Origin: Coenobita brevimanus
Lineage: Eukaryota; Arthropoda; Malacostraca; Decapoda; Coenobitidae
Assembly: GCA_032717465.1 (NCBI GenBank)
Contig: JAVRFU010000151.1
Coordinates: forward strand, 124,001-188,000
Direction of reading: 5' to 3'
DNA: 64,000 nucleotides
A model generated the notes under the pieces. It searched no databases. It worked only from the letters and a program-made list of their open reading frames with translations, and was not told where the DNA came from. The translations under genes were made by a program, and so were the position numbers. Within the stretch, counting starts at the first letter, position 1. Every line of letters starts with the position of its first letter. This document shows, one piece after another, positions 43,705-55,684 of the stretch.

Positions 43705-45930
43705 TAGCATGTATAATGACAAAATATTTATTATTCTCACATACAGTATACGCTGTTTCCATAAACCGCAGTTTTATCTTTATAATAATAATTAAACGGA
43801 CATTAGATAAGACCCTAAGAAAAACGAAAAAGCTACGTTCTGCAGTGAAGCAACGTAAACGATGTTCCTACTCTTGGCTAAACGTATCCCATATAATTCG
43901 TAGATCCAGGCAGAAAAAAAATCATAATCTTATATATACTTTTGTATTATACATGTATACATAGAACAGCACTGACAGAGAAAGCAAGAATAATAATTGA
44001 GGCAAGGAGTGCTGGTGTTTCAATATGGCGACCGTAAGGCACATATTGGCGCTACCATTTCGTGACACTCCAGAGGCTGGTGGGGGTCATTCGCGCTAAT
44101 TTCAAATCTACACCAACATTATATAACTAAATATATTGCATAAAGAATTAGCAGGAGAGATTACATAATTTTTCTGAATAGTTATTTAGGTATAGTTAAA
44201 CGATTGGAGATATTGTTGAACTGCACGATTTGTTTTCAAATCTCTTGTCGTCGTACGTCATCGGCGCCATGATAGCGAGATGATAACGGACTTATATACC
44301 AGCTCCTATCGCTGGTATACGCCTTTTAAAGCTGATATTAGCACTTGTACCTATTACGGACGTCCTGGTGAGTAAATGTATGGTGTTTAATTTGTGTAAT
44401 ATTGTGAGATGTGTCGAGAACTGGATGATGGAAATTCAGGCGTTTCCCAGGGGTGGTTACCTCGCGTACCGTAGTATGTACGTATATTATTTGGCGATGG
44501 AGAGGGACGCCAGTATGATTTGACGCTGATATATTAACGAAAACTATGTCCCTAGTTATTAAGACGTGCCACAATCCCCTTCATGACCCCTAAATGTAGG
44601 CTGGTGTACGGCACAAGGACAGCTGTGGCTGGCAGATCATCTCTATTTTATGATACGTAAGTAATCTGCCAATAATTAGTTTCAAGATAAAAATAAGAAA
44701 TAAATCATTGGAGAGGAAGAGTGAAATCTTGGGGGTGATTTTGCGGTGATTTAGGGGTTGAAAGCTGGTGATTGAGGTTGAATTTTGTGGCCTAGGGTTC
44801 TTTAAAAAACAAAAAAAAAATGATGTTGCTCCTTGGCTAGTGAATGGTTATCGTATAATGCCAAGACAACAATGTAGCTCCAAGCCTGTATACTGCTAAT
44901 GGGGCAGTGAATCAAAATAATAAAAGTTAGGTTGTGTATGTATGTTCGTATGATAGATGTCAAGCCAATTATTTTTCTGTTTGGGTGAGGGTAAGACCAG
45001 GGATTGTCAAACAAATACCAAACAAAAATTTTGGTGATTGTGTGCAATGTAACAGTGTGACATTGTTGGTAATTGCAACTCATAACCATGAAAATCATTG
45101 CTTTGTTTCCTTTGTGAGAACAGTAATTATACTGACCCAATTCTTTTTACATTTTTTAGGGTAATTGCAGAGAGTGTTAGAAAAATTAAAAATGTTGATG
45201 ATTTTGCACAATGTGACTGCACAATATTGTTAAAAATCATGATACATGAGCCTGCTGGAGTAATTTTTGTGGCTTTGGTGAGGTTAGGTCATTGTGGGCT
45301 GAATAACAGTGTGAAAACAGAGATAATGGTATTTGCAAACATGTTGTGATGGAAAGGCTATTAATTAAATATTTGCAGGCAAGCTCTGGTGATTTGTTAA
45401 TGTATGGGTGGATGGATGAATGAATTTATTTATCCACAATGAAGCTATCCCCTTTATATCACAGCATAAAATTGCACTTTGCCCTTGCTGATGGGTTTTA
45501 TGATGTAATGGTTTTATTTGTAGCTGCAATGGCTTTTCGTTTCAGATTATACGATGGTGAGGGCTCGTTAAGGGTGATGAAGGGTGCCATCGAAGTACGT
45601 GGCTGGATTTACGATGCTAACACTGCATGCAGTCGTGTACGTCAACTGCCCTGATGAGCCACATGTCTATCTATCCATCTGTTGGTGTGAGTAATATTTT
45701 ATCTTTACATGGTAAATGGTTTTCATTACAGTAATACATCAATATACAATACCCCTAGATGCAGTACCTTGGATTAACGATTGGGGTAGAAATACCACCA
45801 TACCCTGCCTAACGATGGCCAAACTCCAGTTCAACGATGGCTTATTATTATTTTTACCGATTTTGATAATATTTTAGACTAAAATTGTGTGTTAAGGTTG
45901 ATTTATAAACTGTTTTTAGGCTTAAGTTAA
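43705..45930. other. No gene recognised; weak features only
   Basis: 44,020-44,370 is relatively CpG-rich and ends in a donor-like CCTG|GTGAGT at 44368, which could mark a non-coding first exon. 45,010-45,120 and 45,170-45,300 resemble each other (a diverged duplication, both with TGATTTTGCACAATGTGAC-like text). Short frames have no domain. Confidence 0.3.
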
Positions 45931-45931
45931 T

Positions 45932-46556
45932 GTGTTTTAACAACACAATATCATCTGCAAACAACAGTACAGGGAGTTTCCACACACTGCCCTCTGTCAT
46001 TAGGGCTGCTCCAACATCTGCTGTCTTACCTTGTATGTCTTTTATAACCCCATCCATATACAGATTGAACAACCATGGAGACATGACACGTCCCTGTTTC
46101 AATCCAACCTTCAAAGAGAACAATTCACTCAGTTCCCTATCCACATACACTGCAGCCTTAGCACCCTTATACATACTCTTCATGGCTTTCAACAACTTCC
46201 CATTTACTCCATGTATTCCCAATACTTTCCACATTCCTTGTCTATCCACCCTGTCACATGCTTTCTCCAAATCCGTGAAGCCACATACAACTTCTGTCTG
46301 TTCTCTACAAACTTCTCCACTAAAGACCTAAGAATGAATATCTGATCTGCACAACCTCATCCCTTCCTAAAACCTCCCTGTTTTTCAACTAATTCTTCTG
46401 TTATTTCCCTAACTCTGTCAGTAGGTCTCCTACCATACACTTTTTCCCCTTTTCCTTTGTACAGGGGAATGATTATATCTGACTTCCAATCCTCCGGGAC
46501 TCTGCCTTCCTCTCAGGCCAGTCTGCACATCTTCCAAATCCATTCTACTGCCAGTA
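45932..46556 (-). mobile_element. LINE-B RT fragment, antisense
   Basis: The minus strand encodes MEKACDRVDRQGMWKVLGIH, VGLKQGRVMSPWLFNLYMDG, GSVWKLPVLLFADDIVLL (catalytic FADD retained) and, further 5' near 46440-46556, YKGKG-region DNA. Frames are broken and both ends truncated. Confidence 0.85.
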
Positions 46557-46984
46557 ATGATAATTTTCCATCCCTTAGTATGAGAACCCCTTATCTCAAG
46601 CCCATCTCATGTCTTTCTATGGTGTGTGTTCCTTATTGTGTCTTCACTTTCTATTAATCTAACCATGCCTGTGTGTGTTTCTGATACACAGCATATCATA
46701 ATGTATGTATTTAGTTGGTCTGTGTTATTGTCAAAGGGAAAATTTGGGATTGCACTTGGGATGCCCGGTACTGTAGGGTAAATCCCATAGGTAGTGTGCT
46801 TTTGTTATTGTGCAAGTTCTTTATCACACACCAAGCCTTGTACCAGTTATGCATGATAACCAAGGGATCACAGTGCCGTATATAAACGTGTGTGGCCAGG
46901 TGAGCTTGACTGCGACATTTTCTCTCATTTTCCTGTGCCTGTCCTCATCTCTTCCTATTTCTGCCATCTTTTCTGTCACTTTTT

Positions 46985-47235
46985 TTTAATCTTGTTTTCT
47001 TTTTCGGGTGGCTTTACATTGATTGCCAAGCCAAAAAGTTTCCTAGATCCCAGGAAAACATTTACAACATTGGGTGGTAACTATATAACCAACCCATACA
47101 TGTTCCCTATGTGTCAGCAAGTGGGTTGGTGGTGGGTTAGTTTCCCTCCATATAAAATAACTAACTTGCAGCCAAACGACCACCTATTATGGGATTATGG
47201 TGTCTGGCAATAGATATATAGGTAGATAGACAAGT
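46985..47235 (+). mobile_element. SINE-K with a LINE-B-type 3' end
   Basis: The 5' ~110 bp matches the SINE-G head (GGGTGGCTTTACATTG, AACATTTACAACATTGGGTGG). A distinct body follows (TTCCCTATGTGTCAGCAAGT, GGGTTGGTGGTGGGTTAG). The last ~50 bp equals the LINE-B terminus (TATGGGATTATGGTGTCTGG, then CAATAGATATATAGGTAGATAG). The antisense copy at 60.74 kb has the same junction order. Confidence 0.75.
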
Positions 47236-47499
47236 ACAGTATCCTTGAGTTAGTGAGTAATGTGGTGTGGTTGATTTTCAGGAGTGGAAGGATTGCCATT
47301 GCTGGTGACTCAACTCTGGCCATTTCTACCTCTTCACCAAGTTAGCTGCCATCCATGACTGGACTAAACCACATATCTGCAGTTGGTACTACACATCAAG
47401 TTAAGCCACAGTGGAATGAAGGTTAGTATTGCTTTGCAGTTCTGTAGCAATTATCAGTCATTGGTATCATTATCCATGTGTAGTTTTCTTTGGGGCAGA

Positions 47500-47592
47500 G
47501 GGCAGTGAAATGGCAGGGGCAGGGCGACATGTAGGTGATTTGTCAGTGCCCACCCCTTACAGGATTAAGGCGTCTGCTTAGATAAATATAGT
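47500..47592 (+). mobile_element. LINE-B 3' terminal fragment
   Basis: GGCAGTGAAATGGCAGGGGC, GGGCGACATGTAGGTG and CACCCCTTACAGGATTAAGGCGTCTG, then a degenerate GATA tail. Confidence 0.75.
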
Positions 47593-48400
47593 TTTCTTTG
47601 GCACAGGATGTAAAATATCTAGAACTATAAAAGGAGGCAGGTAAATGGGAAGATTTAACAGAAGAGTAACGAGTAAAATGGGCTTTACATCCATTTATTT
47701 TACTGTCAATCTTTTAAAAATTCTCAGCTCCATTTAGAAGGCATTACACCATATACAAATGACCTTATATTCTCTTGCAAGTTGTTCATTTTAGAGGAAG
47801 TATTGAAAAGATATGATTGATACCATTTCAGAACCAAGAAGCTATATTATGGATTGGTGATAATTCATCATTATTCCTAACTTCCTAAAGTGCTTGGAGC
47901 AATGGATTGAACTCTAATACCAATTAAGGCCCCAGATCACAAAGAACATGTATTTGTCAGTCGCAAACGGTTTAATTCACTGGCTGTGCAAGTTGTTTGT
48001 GACAGCAAGAAAATGATAATGAGCTGTAATTACAGATATCCTGGCAGCACTCACGCTGCCTATATCTGGGCTAATTCTAACCACCAGAGATCTGAACCAA
48101 GGTGTCTATGGTGACATTTTTATGCCAGGTAATTGTGGTTGCTGATTACTTTGTTTAAAATTAGACAATGGTTAGGTAAAACATGGCAAACATAATAAGT
48201 TTCCATTCATATTGCTATTTTATTTCTTTACTCCTAAACTCTCTCATCTTACTAATGTTTTAAAGGTTGTGTGGGTGTATCGCTCTTCATCACTAATATT
48301 GGGACGTCTTGTCATTGCACCCGTCATTTTCAATTAATTACCGGCACTTCACTTGCTTATCCTTGACTGTTGTGTTTTTGTTACCGGCATTGTGTGAAAT
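47593..48400. other. Non-coding stretch
   Basis: No gene or recognised repeat. Confidence 0.4.
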
Positions 48401-48401
48401 A

Positions 48402-48920
48402 AGGTATTGTATAGAACCCCTAGGAATTCTATTGAATGACCAACATTTTTTGGTAAAGTATGAAATAAGTTTATTTCATTCTGACTTTATATATTTTACC
48501 TAACCTAGGACTTTAATAGAATGCATAGGTATTCTGTAGAATATCTAATATTTTGATGGCAAAGTATAATGTAATAACAAGGGGTTAGGCTGGGATAATG
48601 TAGGTTAGGTAAGGTTAGGCTTGGTTAGGTTAGGTTAATTTACAAGAACATTATGTTAAGCACTTACCTAAATTAACCTAACCTACCGTAATCGAACTTA
48701 AACGTAGCCCAGACCATCCCAGCCTAAAACTAACCGCAGCCTAAATTAACCTAACGTACTCAAATGACTGAGTTCGCAGTTTGTCGGTTTGCTGCAGTTT
48801 GGTCGTTTCTCACGTTGCCTAAAATAAACACGGTAATCTACAGAATACCAAGGAAATGTGTACAGATGATATTATCGTACACCTTGGCTTGAAGTTTACC
48901 TAGGCGTTCTATACATTGAC
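48402..48920. mobile_element. Inverted-repeat element with TTAGG arms
   Basis: The left end ATTGTATAGAACCCCTAGG pairs with the right end, reverse complement AATGTATAGAACGCCTAGG. Inside, GGTTAGGTAAGGTTAGGC..GGTTAGGTTAGGTTAA (48600-48640) faces AACCTAACCTACCG..AACCTAACG (48675-48760). The left ATTCTRT..AATRTTTT block is itself repeated near 48430 and 48525. A non-coding foldback-type element; target duplication not resolved. Confidence 0.6.
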
Positions 48921-49099
48921 TGGTTTCCCACTATGATGGTAACATAAACACTCCTCTCGCCTCTCACCCCCAGCTGATTCATGAAGGTCTGTGATTGGCC
49001 CAGTGTTTGTGTTTTGCCGTCTGATTGGTCGGCAAGGTCGCAGCTGACGCACTAGATTTCCCCCAAAACATTCCCTACGGTTAAGGCCAGCCATAGCTA

Positions 49100-49245
49100 A
49101 GACCAATGCACAAAACTTAAGTCAGCCCTAAGACAAAGCAAAGGGTCGTCGTGCGTGGGCCTTAGAGGCAGCCGTAGGGCCGCCTTTAATTTCACGTAAG
49201 GCCAGCCTTAAGGCTGCCATCCGACGGAGTTTTGTGCATCCCAGC
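49100..49245. mobile_element. Small inverted-repeat element (possible MITE)
   Basis: CAATGCACAAAACTTAAG near the left end faces CGGAGTTTTGTGCATC near the right. Internal GGCCTTAGAGGC / GCCAGCCTTAAGGC texts are also inverted. CTA flanks both sides, but the ends are not equal in length, so the superfamily (PIF/Harbinger would be a guess) is unresolved. It lies at the 3' edge of LINE-I. Confidence 0.4.
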
Positions 49246-49249
49246 CCTA

Positions 49250-49895
49250 ATCTCTTGGAAGCAGATTTTACAAGAGATGTAATATGATCTTTCCAAGATA
49301 TGTCCCGAGTAAATGAAACCCCAAGCATGTTCAAGGATGATGCAGGATTAAGCTGAATATTATTAAACATTAGTGTGTATACCCATGGAAGATTTTGTTG
49401 GGTTGATAGGTGTAAAAACTTAGTCATTGATGGATTAAAAACAACCAGGTTATTTTTACCCCAGTCAGAGATACGAACCAAGTCAGACAATAGGTGTGCT
49501 ATAGCCTCATCCCTTGTTTGCTGAGATGGAAGTTGCAGGAACCAGATGGAAAGGTGAAGGGTGGAATCATCAGCATATGAGTGGATAGGGTTAGATGTAC
49601 AGCTTAGAAAGTCATTGATGAATAAAGGAAGTGGGTTGGTAATAGGACGGAGCCCTGAGGAACACCACTGTTGATAGATCTAGGAGGAGAACGATGGCCT
49701 TCTACAACAGCGGCTATAGAACGATCAGAAAGGAAGCTAGAGATGAAGGCACAGATAGAAGGATAGAAACCGTAAGAGGGCAGTTTGGAAATTAAAGATT
49801 TATGCCAGACTCGATTGAAAGCCTTTGAGATGTCAAGTGCAATGGCAAAGCTTTCACCAAAGTCCCAAAAGGAGGATGACCAGGAGTCTTAAAGG
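49250..49895 (-). mobile_element. LINE-I RT fragment (CR1/Jockey-like)
   Basis: Minus strand. Near 49,890-49,800 it reads GESFAIALDISKAFNRVW. It continues with SKLPSYGFYPSICAFISSFL, a GVPQGSVL-type palm motif near 49,660 and SYADDSTLHLS (YADD) near 49,570. The 49128-49490 piece is MSDLVRISDWGKNNLVVFNP, NMLGVSFTRDISWKDHITSL. Typical of Jockey/CR1-group RT; both ends lost. The LTR element starts 26 bp away. Confidence 0.8.
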
Positions 49896-49921
49896 TAGAT
49901 TGGTAGTGGGTGTGTGCGTAG

Positions 49922-50160
49922 TGTAATATTATTGGCTTATGTTTTACTTATAGTACCGGAAATACAATATTATTATTCTTGAATCTATTAGTAATATATT
50001 GGTATTTATTTAAAACACTTATACTTATGTTGCCAACTGAAAGCTCCTGCAACATTATTGGAACAAAATAGACTCTCTTGGAGACTGCCCACCAGCCGGC
50101 TTTTATTGTGGCCTTTTTGTTGTTTTTGTGTTCCTGCCGTATTTACGGACAGTTATTACA
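49922..50160 (+). repeat. 5' LTR
   Basis: 239 bp starting TGTAATATTATTGGC and ending CAGTTATTACA. By eye it differs from the 3' LTR at five positions (about 2%), all substitutions. Confidence 0.97.
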
Positions 50161-50178
50161 TGGTGTCAGGTGTGGGGT
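50161..50178 (+). promoter_or_regulatory. Primer binding site of the LTR element
   Basis: TGGTGTCAGGTGTGGGG immediately follows the LTR. TGGTGTCAG is complementary to a tRNA 3' end of the form CTGACACCA (tRNA-Leu-like; identity inferred). Confidence 0.8.
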
Positions 50179-50303
50179 TTCCTTGAATGTCTCCCGAATA
50201 AGCTAATTATGACTGTATACCCGAAAGAAGAGGGTTTTCCGTGAAACAGCTGTAACAAGATGGCCAAGGCCTTCGTTGTTGTTGTTATTGTTAGCAAGTG
50301 AAG

Positions 50304-53300
50304 ATGGCCGACCATAATCGCCTGCCGGGTCCTCTTTCTTTGGAAGGTAACTGTGCTGAGAACTGGAGGAGATTTATCCAGGAGTTCGAAATATATCTAA
50401 TTAGCTCTGAAAAAGAAGGTAAGAAGAATGAAGTTAAGGTTGCATTACTCCTTCACTGTGGTGGTCGTGAGCTGCTGGACATCTACAACACACTTCCTGT
50501 GTCTGAAGAGGAAAAGAAAGACTACAAAAAGCTAGTGGCTAGTTTAAATTTGCACTTTGAACCAAAGAAGTATACCACATATGAGAGATATTTGTTTAAT
50601 ACAAGGACACAACAGCCAGGTGAGAGTATTGATAGCTTCGTCACAGACCTAAGAAAGAAGGCCAAGAACTGTAACTATGGTACCCTTCATGATGAATTAT
50701 TAAGAGACAGAGTTATTTGTGGTATAATTGATGATACTTTAAGGAGCAGACTTTTGAGAATTGATGATCCTAGTTTAGAAGAGGTTCTGAACCAGTGCCG
50801 AACCCATGAAGTTAGTGAGGAACACCTATAGGAATTTAATGCAGCTTTCCAGTCCACTGTTAATGTTACAAGTAAAGCCACCAAGGCCAATGCAAGGAAT
50901 ACCAAGAGGAATGGAAGTGAACCCAACCCAATCGATGCACAAAGCTGCAAGTTCTGTGGATTCCAGCACGTATTCAATCGCCGATTCTGCCCTGCTGCTG
51001 ATCAAGAATGTCACAAGTGCGGGCGACGGGGCCATTTCAAGATTAAATGCACCTCCCAAGGACAGCGCAAGGCCCGAAGTAAGTCCATAAGGAACGCATG
51101 TGTGGAACAGGACTACTCTTCTGGGTCTGATGAGTATCAAGATAAGACAGTGGGTTATCTGTGTGCTGAGAGTAAATCCTCCAATATAAACTACTGTAAG
51201 TCTGGTAAGAAACATGATTTAATAGAACTTGAGTTTCCAGATCATCAATGTGAATTTAGGGCTTTGATTGACACTGGTGCTGAGGTTAGTGTGCTACCAA
51301 AGAAGATTTTTGATATGATGAAGCCCAAACCAACACTAGGTAAAACCAAGACTGTTCTTGTGTCTTTTACAGGAGATAAAGTTACTCCAGTTGGTAAAAT
51401 TTGGATTGAATGCCTACATAATAGTCAAAGGTACAAACTTGTGTTTCATATTGTTGATCTTGATTGTAAGCCTCTGCTAAGTAGGAATGCCTGTGAACTT
51501 CTTGGTGTTGTTAAATTTATGAAACAAGTAACCGCAAAGTCAACAGAATCAGCAATACCAGTGTCGATGAAGTCACTGATTTCAGAATATGCTGATGTTT
51601 TTCAAGGGTTAGGCTGCATTGATGGTAGAGTTCACCTAGAGGTGGATCCCAGTGTAAGCCCTGTAGTGCATCCTCCAAGGAAAGTAACTGTAGCACTTAG
51701 AACTAAACTGAAGGCAGAAATAGATGAAATGGAGAAAAATGGAGTAGTTGTAAAAGAAAGTACACCAACTGACTGGGTAAATAGTATGGTGATAGTTGAG
51801 AAAGGTGACAAACTCAGAGTGTGCATAGACCCTAGAGATCTCAATAAAGCTTTAAAGAGACAACATTATTATCCCCTTCCTACCATTGAAGAAATCTCCA
51901 CTAGATTGTCTAATGCTAAAGTATTTTCTGTCCTTGATGCCACCAAAGGATTTTGGCAGTTAGAATTAGATGAAGCGTCATGAAAACTTCTCACTTTCAA
52001 CACATGCTTTGGTAGGTACAGGTATCTGCACTTAGGTTTTGGTGTTAGTCCAGCTCCAGAAATCTATCAAAGGAGGATGCACGAGATGTTTGATGATTTA
52101 GAAGGTGTAGAGGTTATAATGGATGATTTTTTAGTATATGGAAGTGACGAGAAAGAACATGATGAAAGACTGAAGACTGTGCTACAGAGATGTAGAGAAA
52201 GAAATTTGAAGCTAAACTCAAATAAACTGAAATTAAAGACAGATCAGGTAGAATATATAGGTCATGTTCTTACCCCTGATGGATTGAAGCTTGATCCTAG
52301 ACAGGTGGAGGTTATTACAAAGTTTCCACCTCCTCAGGACAAAACTGAACTTCTCAGATTCATGGGTATGGTTAACTATTTAGCCAAGTTCATTCCTAGG
52401 TTGTCAAACATAAATGAACCATTAAGAAGATTATTAGAGAAGGATGCTGACTTCCATTGGGATGATGAACAAGTACAATGTTTTGAGAAATTAAAGAAAC
52501 TAGTTAGTGAGGCTCCTGTTCTGAGATTTTATGATGTACGAAAACCTGTAACTCTAACTGTAGATACGTCTGGATATGCAATAGGGGCCTGTATCTTGCA
52601 AGATGATAAACCAGTTGCTTATGCAGCTACCTCACTCACTATAACACAGCAAAATTATGCTCAAATTGAGAAAGAACTTCTGGCCATTGTATTTGGTGTA
52701 GAGAAATTTCACTCTTACATATATGGAAAATCAGATGTTATTGTTGAGTCAGAGCACAGGCCATTGGAAACCATTTTTAAGAAGCCTCTCTCCTTAGCTC
52801 CTCCAAGGTTACAAAGAATGTTGCTCAGACTTCAGAAATATACTCTTGAGGTAAAGTACAAGAAAGGTAAAGAGATGTATGTAGCAGATGCTCTGAGTAG
52901 AGTCAACTGGTCTGAGGAACTTGATAAATCCTTTGATGAAGTTAATGTTAGTGTAGTTTCCATGGACTTGAATGTTGGTACTGGACTGGAAGTTGAGGTA
53001 TTGAAACAGAAAACCAAGGATGACCCTACTCTGCAGATGCTAAAGGAATACACTCTTGAAGGATGGCCTGATAGTAAGAATCAAACCCCAGTAGAAATAC
53101 ATGCTTACTGGAACTTTAGAGAAGAGATTAGTTATTCCAATGGACTGTTAAGTAAGATGGATAGAGTAATTGTACCTAAAGAGCTGAGAAATAAAGTGAT
53201 GAGGAATCTGCATAAGTCACATCAAGGTATTGAGAAAACTTTAAGATTAGCTAGGGACCTTGTATATTGGCCTGGAATGAATGGAGAAATGAAAGATCTG

Positions 53301-54330
53301 ATTAGTTCTTGTGATACTTGTAATGCTTTCAGTAACCAACAAGTGAAAGAACCATTGATGCCTCACCCAGTACCTGATTTACCTTGGCAAAAGTTAGGTG
53401 CTGACCTGTTTGAGCTAAATGGCAAATCATACCTAATCCTTGTTGATTACTACAGCAAGTTTGTGGAAGTTGATGAATTAGAAACAACCCATGCTAGTAG
53501 TGTAGTAAAATGCTGTAAGCGTCAGTTTGCGAGGCATGGTATACCTGAAACTATACACAGTGATAATGGACCTCAGTTTACTGCTAAAGAGTTTGAGCAA
53601 TTCTGTAAATTTTATGGTATCCAACACACATCCTCTTCCCCTAGATATCCTCAAAGTAATGGACTAGCTGAGAGAAGTGTTCAGACTATAAAGAAACTTA
53701 TGATGGAAGCATTACGGGATGGTGGTGATCTATATCAGAGTTTACTAGATTATAGAAATACTCCCATAGTTGAAGATGTCAGTCCTGCTCAGTTGTTGTT
53801 TGGCCGCAGAACCCGTACCACTCTCCCCACAGCTCCTGGATTGCTGAAACCAGAAACTCAAGACCATGTAATCATTAAAAGAATGTTAAGAGAATGCCAA
53901 GATAAACAAATTCTACTATGATCAGAATGCCAAACCTTTAATTGATCTGAAACAGGGGGATGTGGTTAGGATTAATGATGGCCAAAGTAAGGAATCTAAA
54001 AAGGGGATTGTGGTGGCTCCCAGGTCTTACTTGGTGAAGGACAACTTTGGTCATATATACAGAAGGAATAGAAGGCATCTGATTAGAACTAAAGAGTCCC
54101 CTCCCCTATGTAAGAGTCATGAATTAGATAATGAAGTTAGTATTAGGCCTTCTACCCCTCAGAATTATAATCATGTATCGTTACCCAAGTCTAGAGTCCC
54201 TACACAGTCACATACTGTACCTGTAAGAACCCCTGCTTATCCTGAAATCCATGATTTGCCAACAGATGAAAATGTGACTATAACTAGGTCTGAAAGAGTT
54301 GTTCGTCCACCAAGTAAACTTGAGTTATAA
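50304..54330 (+). pseudogene. gag-pol polyprotein of the mag-like element, disrupted
   Basis: The start ATG is at 50304 (MADHNRLPGPLSLEG). Gag capsid-like region 50304-50828. A TAG (50829-50831) precedes, in the same frame, the nucleocapsid with CKFCGFQHVFNRRFCPA and the CCHC knuckle CHKCGRRGHFKIKC. Protease has ALIDTGAEVSVLP (near 51270). RT has VCIDPRDLNKALKRQHYYPL and FSVLDATKGFWQLELDE, then a TGA (51981-51983), and the catalytic VIMDDFLVYG (near 52118). RNase H has LTVDTSGYAIGACILQ and ELLAIVFGVEKFH, with VESEHRPLE where ETDH is usual. Integrase has an H2C2 finger (HKSHQGIEKT..CDTC) and the D, D, E triad in GADLFELNGK, HSDNGPQFTA and NGLAERSVQT. A +1 shift near 53,900 separates the last ~140 codons. 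Confidence 0.95.
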
Positions 54331-54417
54331 TATTGATATGTTTAGTAATTTCACAAGCATCTTTTATTTATAAGGATATCTTTCCAATTTTACCATATTG
54401 AAGTTTTCTTTTAGTAT

Positions 54418-54428
54418 AAAAAGGAAGA
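54418..54428 (+). promoter_or_regulatory. Polypurine tract
   Basis: AAAAAGGAAGA lies directly before the 3' LTR, the expected primer for plus-strand DNA synthesis. Confidence 0.85.
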
Positions 54429-54667
54429 TGTAATATTATTGGCTTATATTTTACTTATAGTACCGGAAATACAATATTATTATTCTTGAATCTATTAGTA
54501 ATATATTGTTATTTATTTAAAACACTTATACTTATGTTGCCAACTGAAAGCTCCTGTAACATTATTGGAACAAAATAGACTCTCTTGGAGACTGCCCACC
54601 AGCCGGCTTTTATTGTGGCCTTTTTGTTGTTTTCGTGTTCCTGCCGTATTTACGGACAATTATTACA
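54429..54667 (+). repeat. 3' LTR
   Basis: 239 bp, TGTAATATTATTGGC to CAATTATTACA, same length as the 5' LTR, followed by CGTAG. Confidence 0.97.
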
Positions 54668-54829
54668 CGTAGTACCAGCGTACTTTATTTTAATGCCCAA
54701 TCCAGGTGAAGACATAGCATAGATACCATGTACTGTATAGCTTTCTCTTTGCATCACCCTTGTTGGCTAAGCATTTTATTTGTAATCATGTGTATGCAGT
54801 GTGCTGAGGTGAATATTTTTGGCAAGAGG

Positions 54830-54930
54830 CAGACTGAGGAAGACTTGGAACAAGGTCATAGAGGGTGACCTAACAAGTTAGAGACTGATTAGGGAGGCTG
54901 CTGGATATTGAGCAGTGTAGGGAGAGCAAG
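54830..54930 (+). mobile_element. LINE-A 3' fragment
   Basis: AGGCAGACTGAGGAAGACTTGGAACAAGGTC, then TAGGGAGGCTGCTGGATATTGAGCAG, a decayed match to the end of the LINE-A coding region. Confidence 0.7.
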
Positions 54931-55684
54931 AGTTTAGTTATCATTCTGCATTATCTGCATATTATTTAAAATGTGTGTGTGTGTGTGGTTATTGTACTTC
55001 AGCAGATGTAAACACAGTGGCTCACACCAAAATTACTCTTCTCACAGTACACCATCCTTCTTTCAGGGGATAGGGAGTTGAGGGATGTTTGTATAGCCAG
55101 GGACTGGATCCACTACAGCTTCCTTTTACGGGATAAGGAGGGAATTGAGGGATGTTTGTATAATGAGGGAGTGTAGCCAGCTAATTATGTGAGTGCCACT
55201 AATCACAGCCATCAGTTTGTAGTCCCCAGGTGTATTTAACAGACAGAAACCATGAATTGGGGTCACAGACTTTAAGTAAGGCACTGACATGCATCGTGTT
55301 TTAATTATGATAGTTCTTTCACCTTGACCTGGCCTAGATTTCAGCCTCTTGTAGCTTTATTTCATTCAGCTCTGACCGAAAAAAGTGTTGTGACTCAAAA
55401 TCCTTTCCATGGCACTTCTTTGTGACTGGCATTGTACCGTATTATTTCAGCTCAGTTTCAAGGTGATTTTTCAATTTTATGCCAAGTTTGTAGTATAAGT
55501 AATAGTAGTTGCAGCCCCTGGTTCATTGAGCAACATGAACCGAGTGGGCTGCAGGTGGAAGTTCCTCTTCTGCAGTCCACCATTACATCAGTGCCACCCC
55601 ATGAAGGCTGCAGGGTTATTCCAGGCCAACTCACCCCAAACCTCCCAGTTCATGCCGTCAATTTTCTTGGAAATATTCAGGAAA
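54931..55684. other. No gene recognised
   Basis: Contains a (GT)n run (54974-54987). Two similar blocks, GATAGGGAGTTGAGGGATGTTTG near 55070 and GGAATTGAGGGATGTTTGTA near 55140, also resemble 7.46 kb. A + frame at 55432-55746 has no recognisable domain. Confidence 0.4.

Larger units (their letters stand above)
49922..54667 (+). mobile_element. Ty3/mag-like LTR retrotransposon, complete
   Basis: 4,746 bp bounded by two 239-bp LTRs and flanked by the 5-bp duplication CGTAG (49917-49921 and 54668-54672). A primer binding site directly follows the 5' LTR, and a polypurine tract directly precedes the 3' LTR. Gag and Pol lie in one frame with the order protease, RT, RNase H, integrase, as in Ty3/Gypsy-group (Metaviridae) elements. 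No envelope-like gene. Two stops and one frameshift make this copy non-autonomous. Confidence 0.97.

Noticed and set aside
44020..44370. CpG-richer segment ending in a GTGAGT donor, considered as a promoter and first exon
   Set aside because: No start codon with a downstream reading frame and no partner exon found; kept only as a remark.
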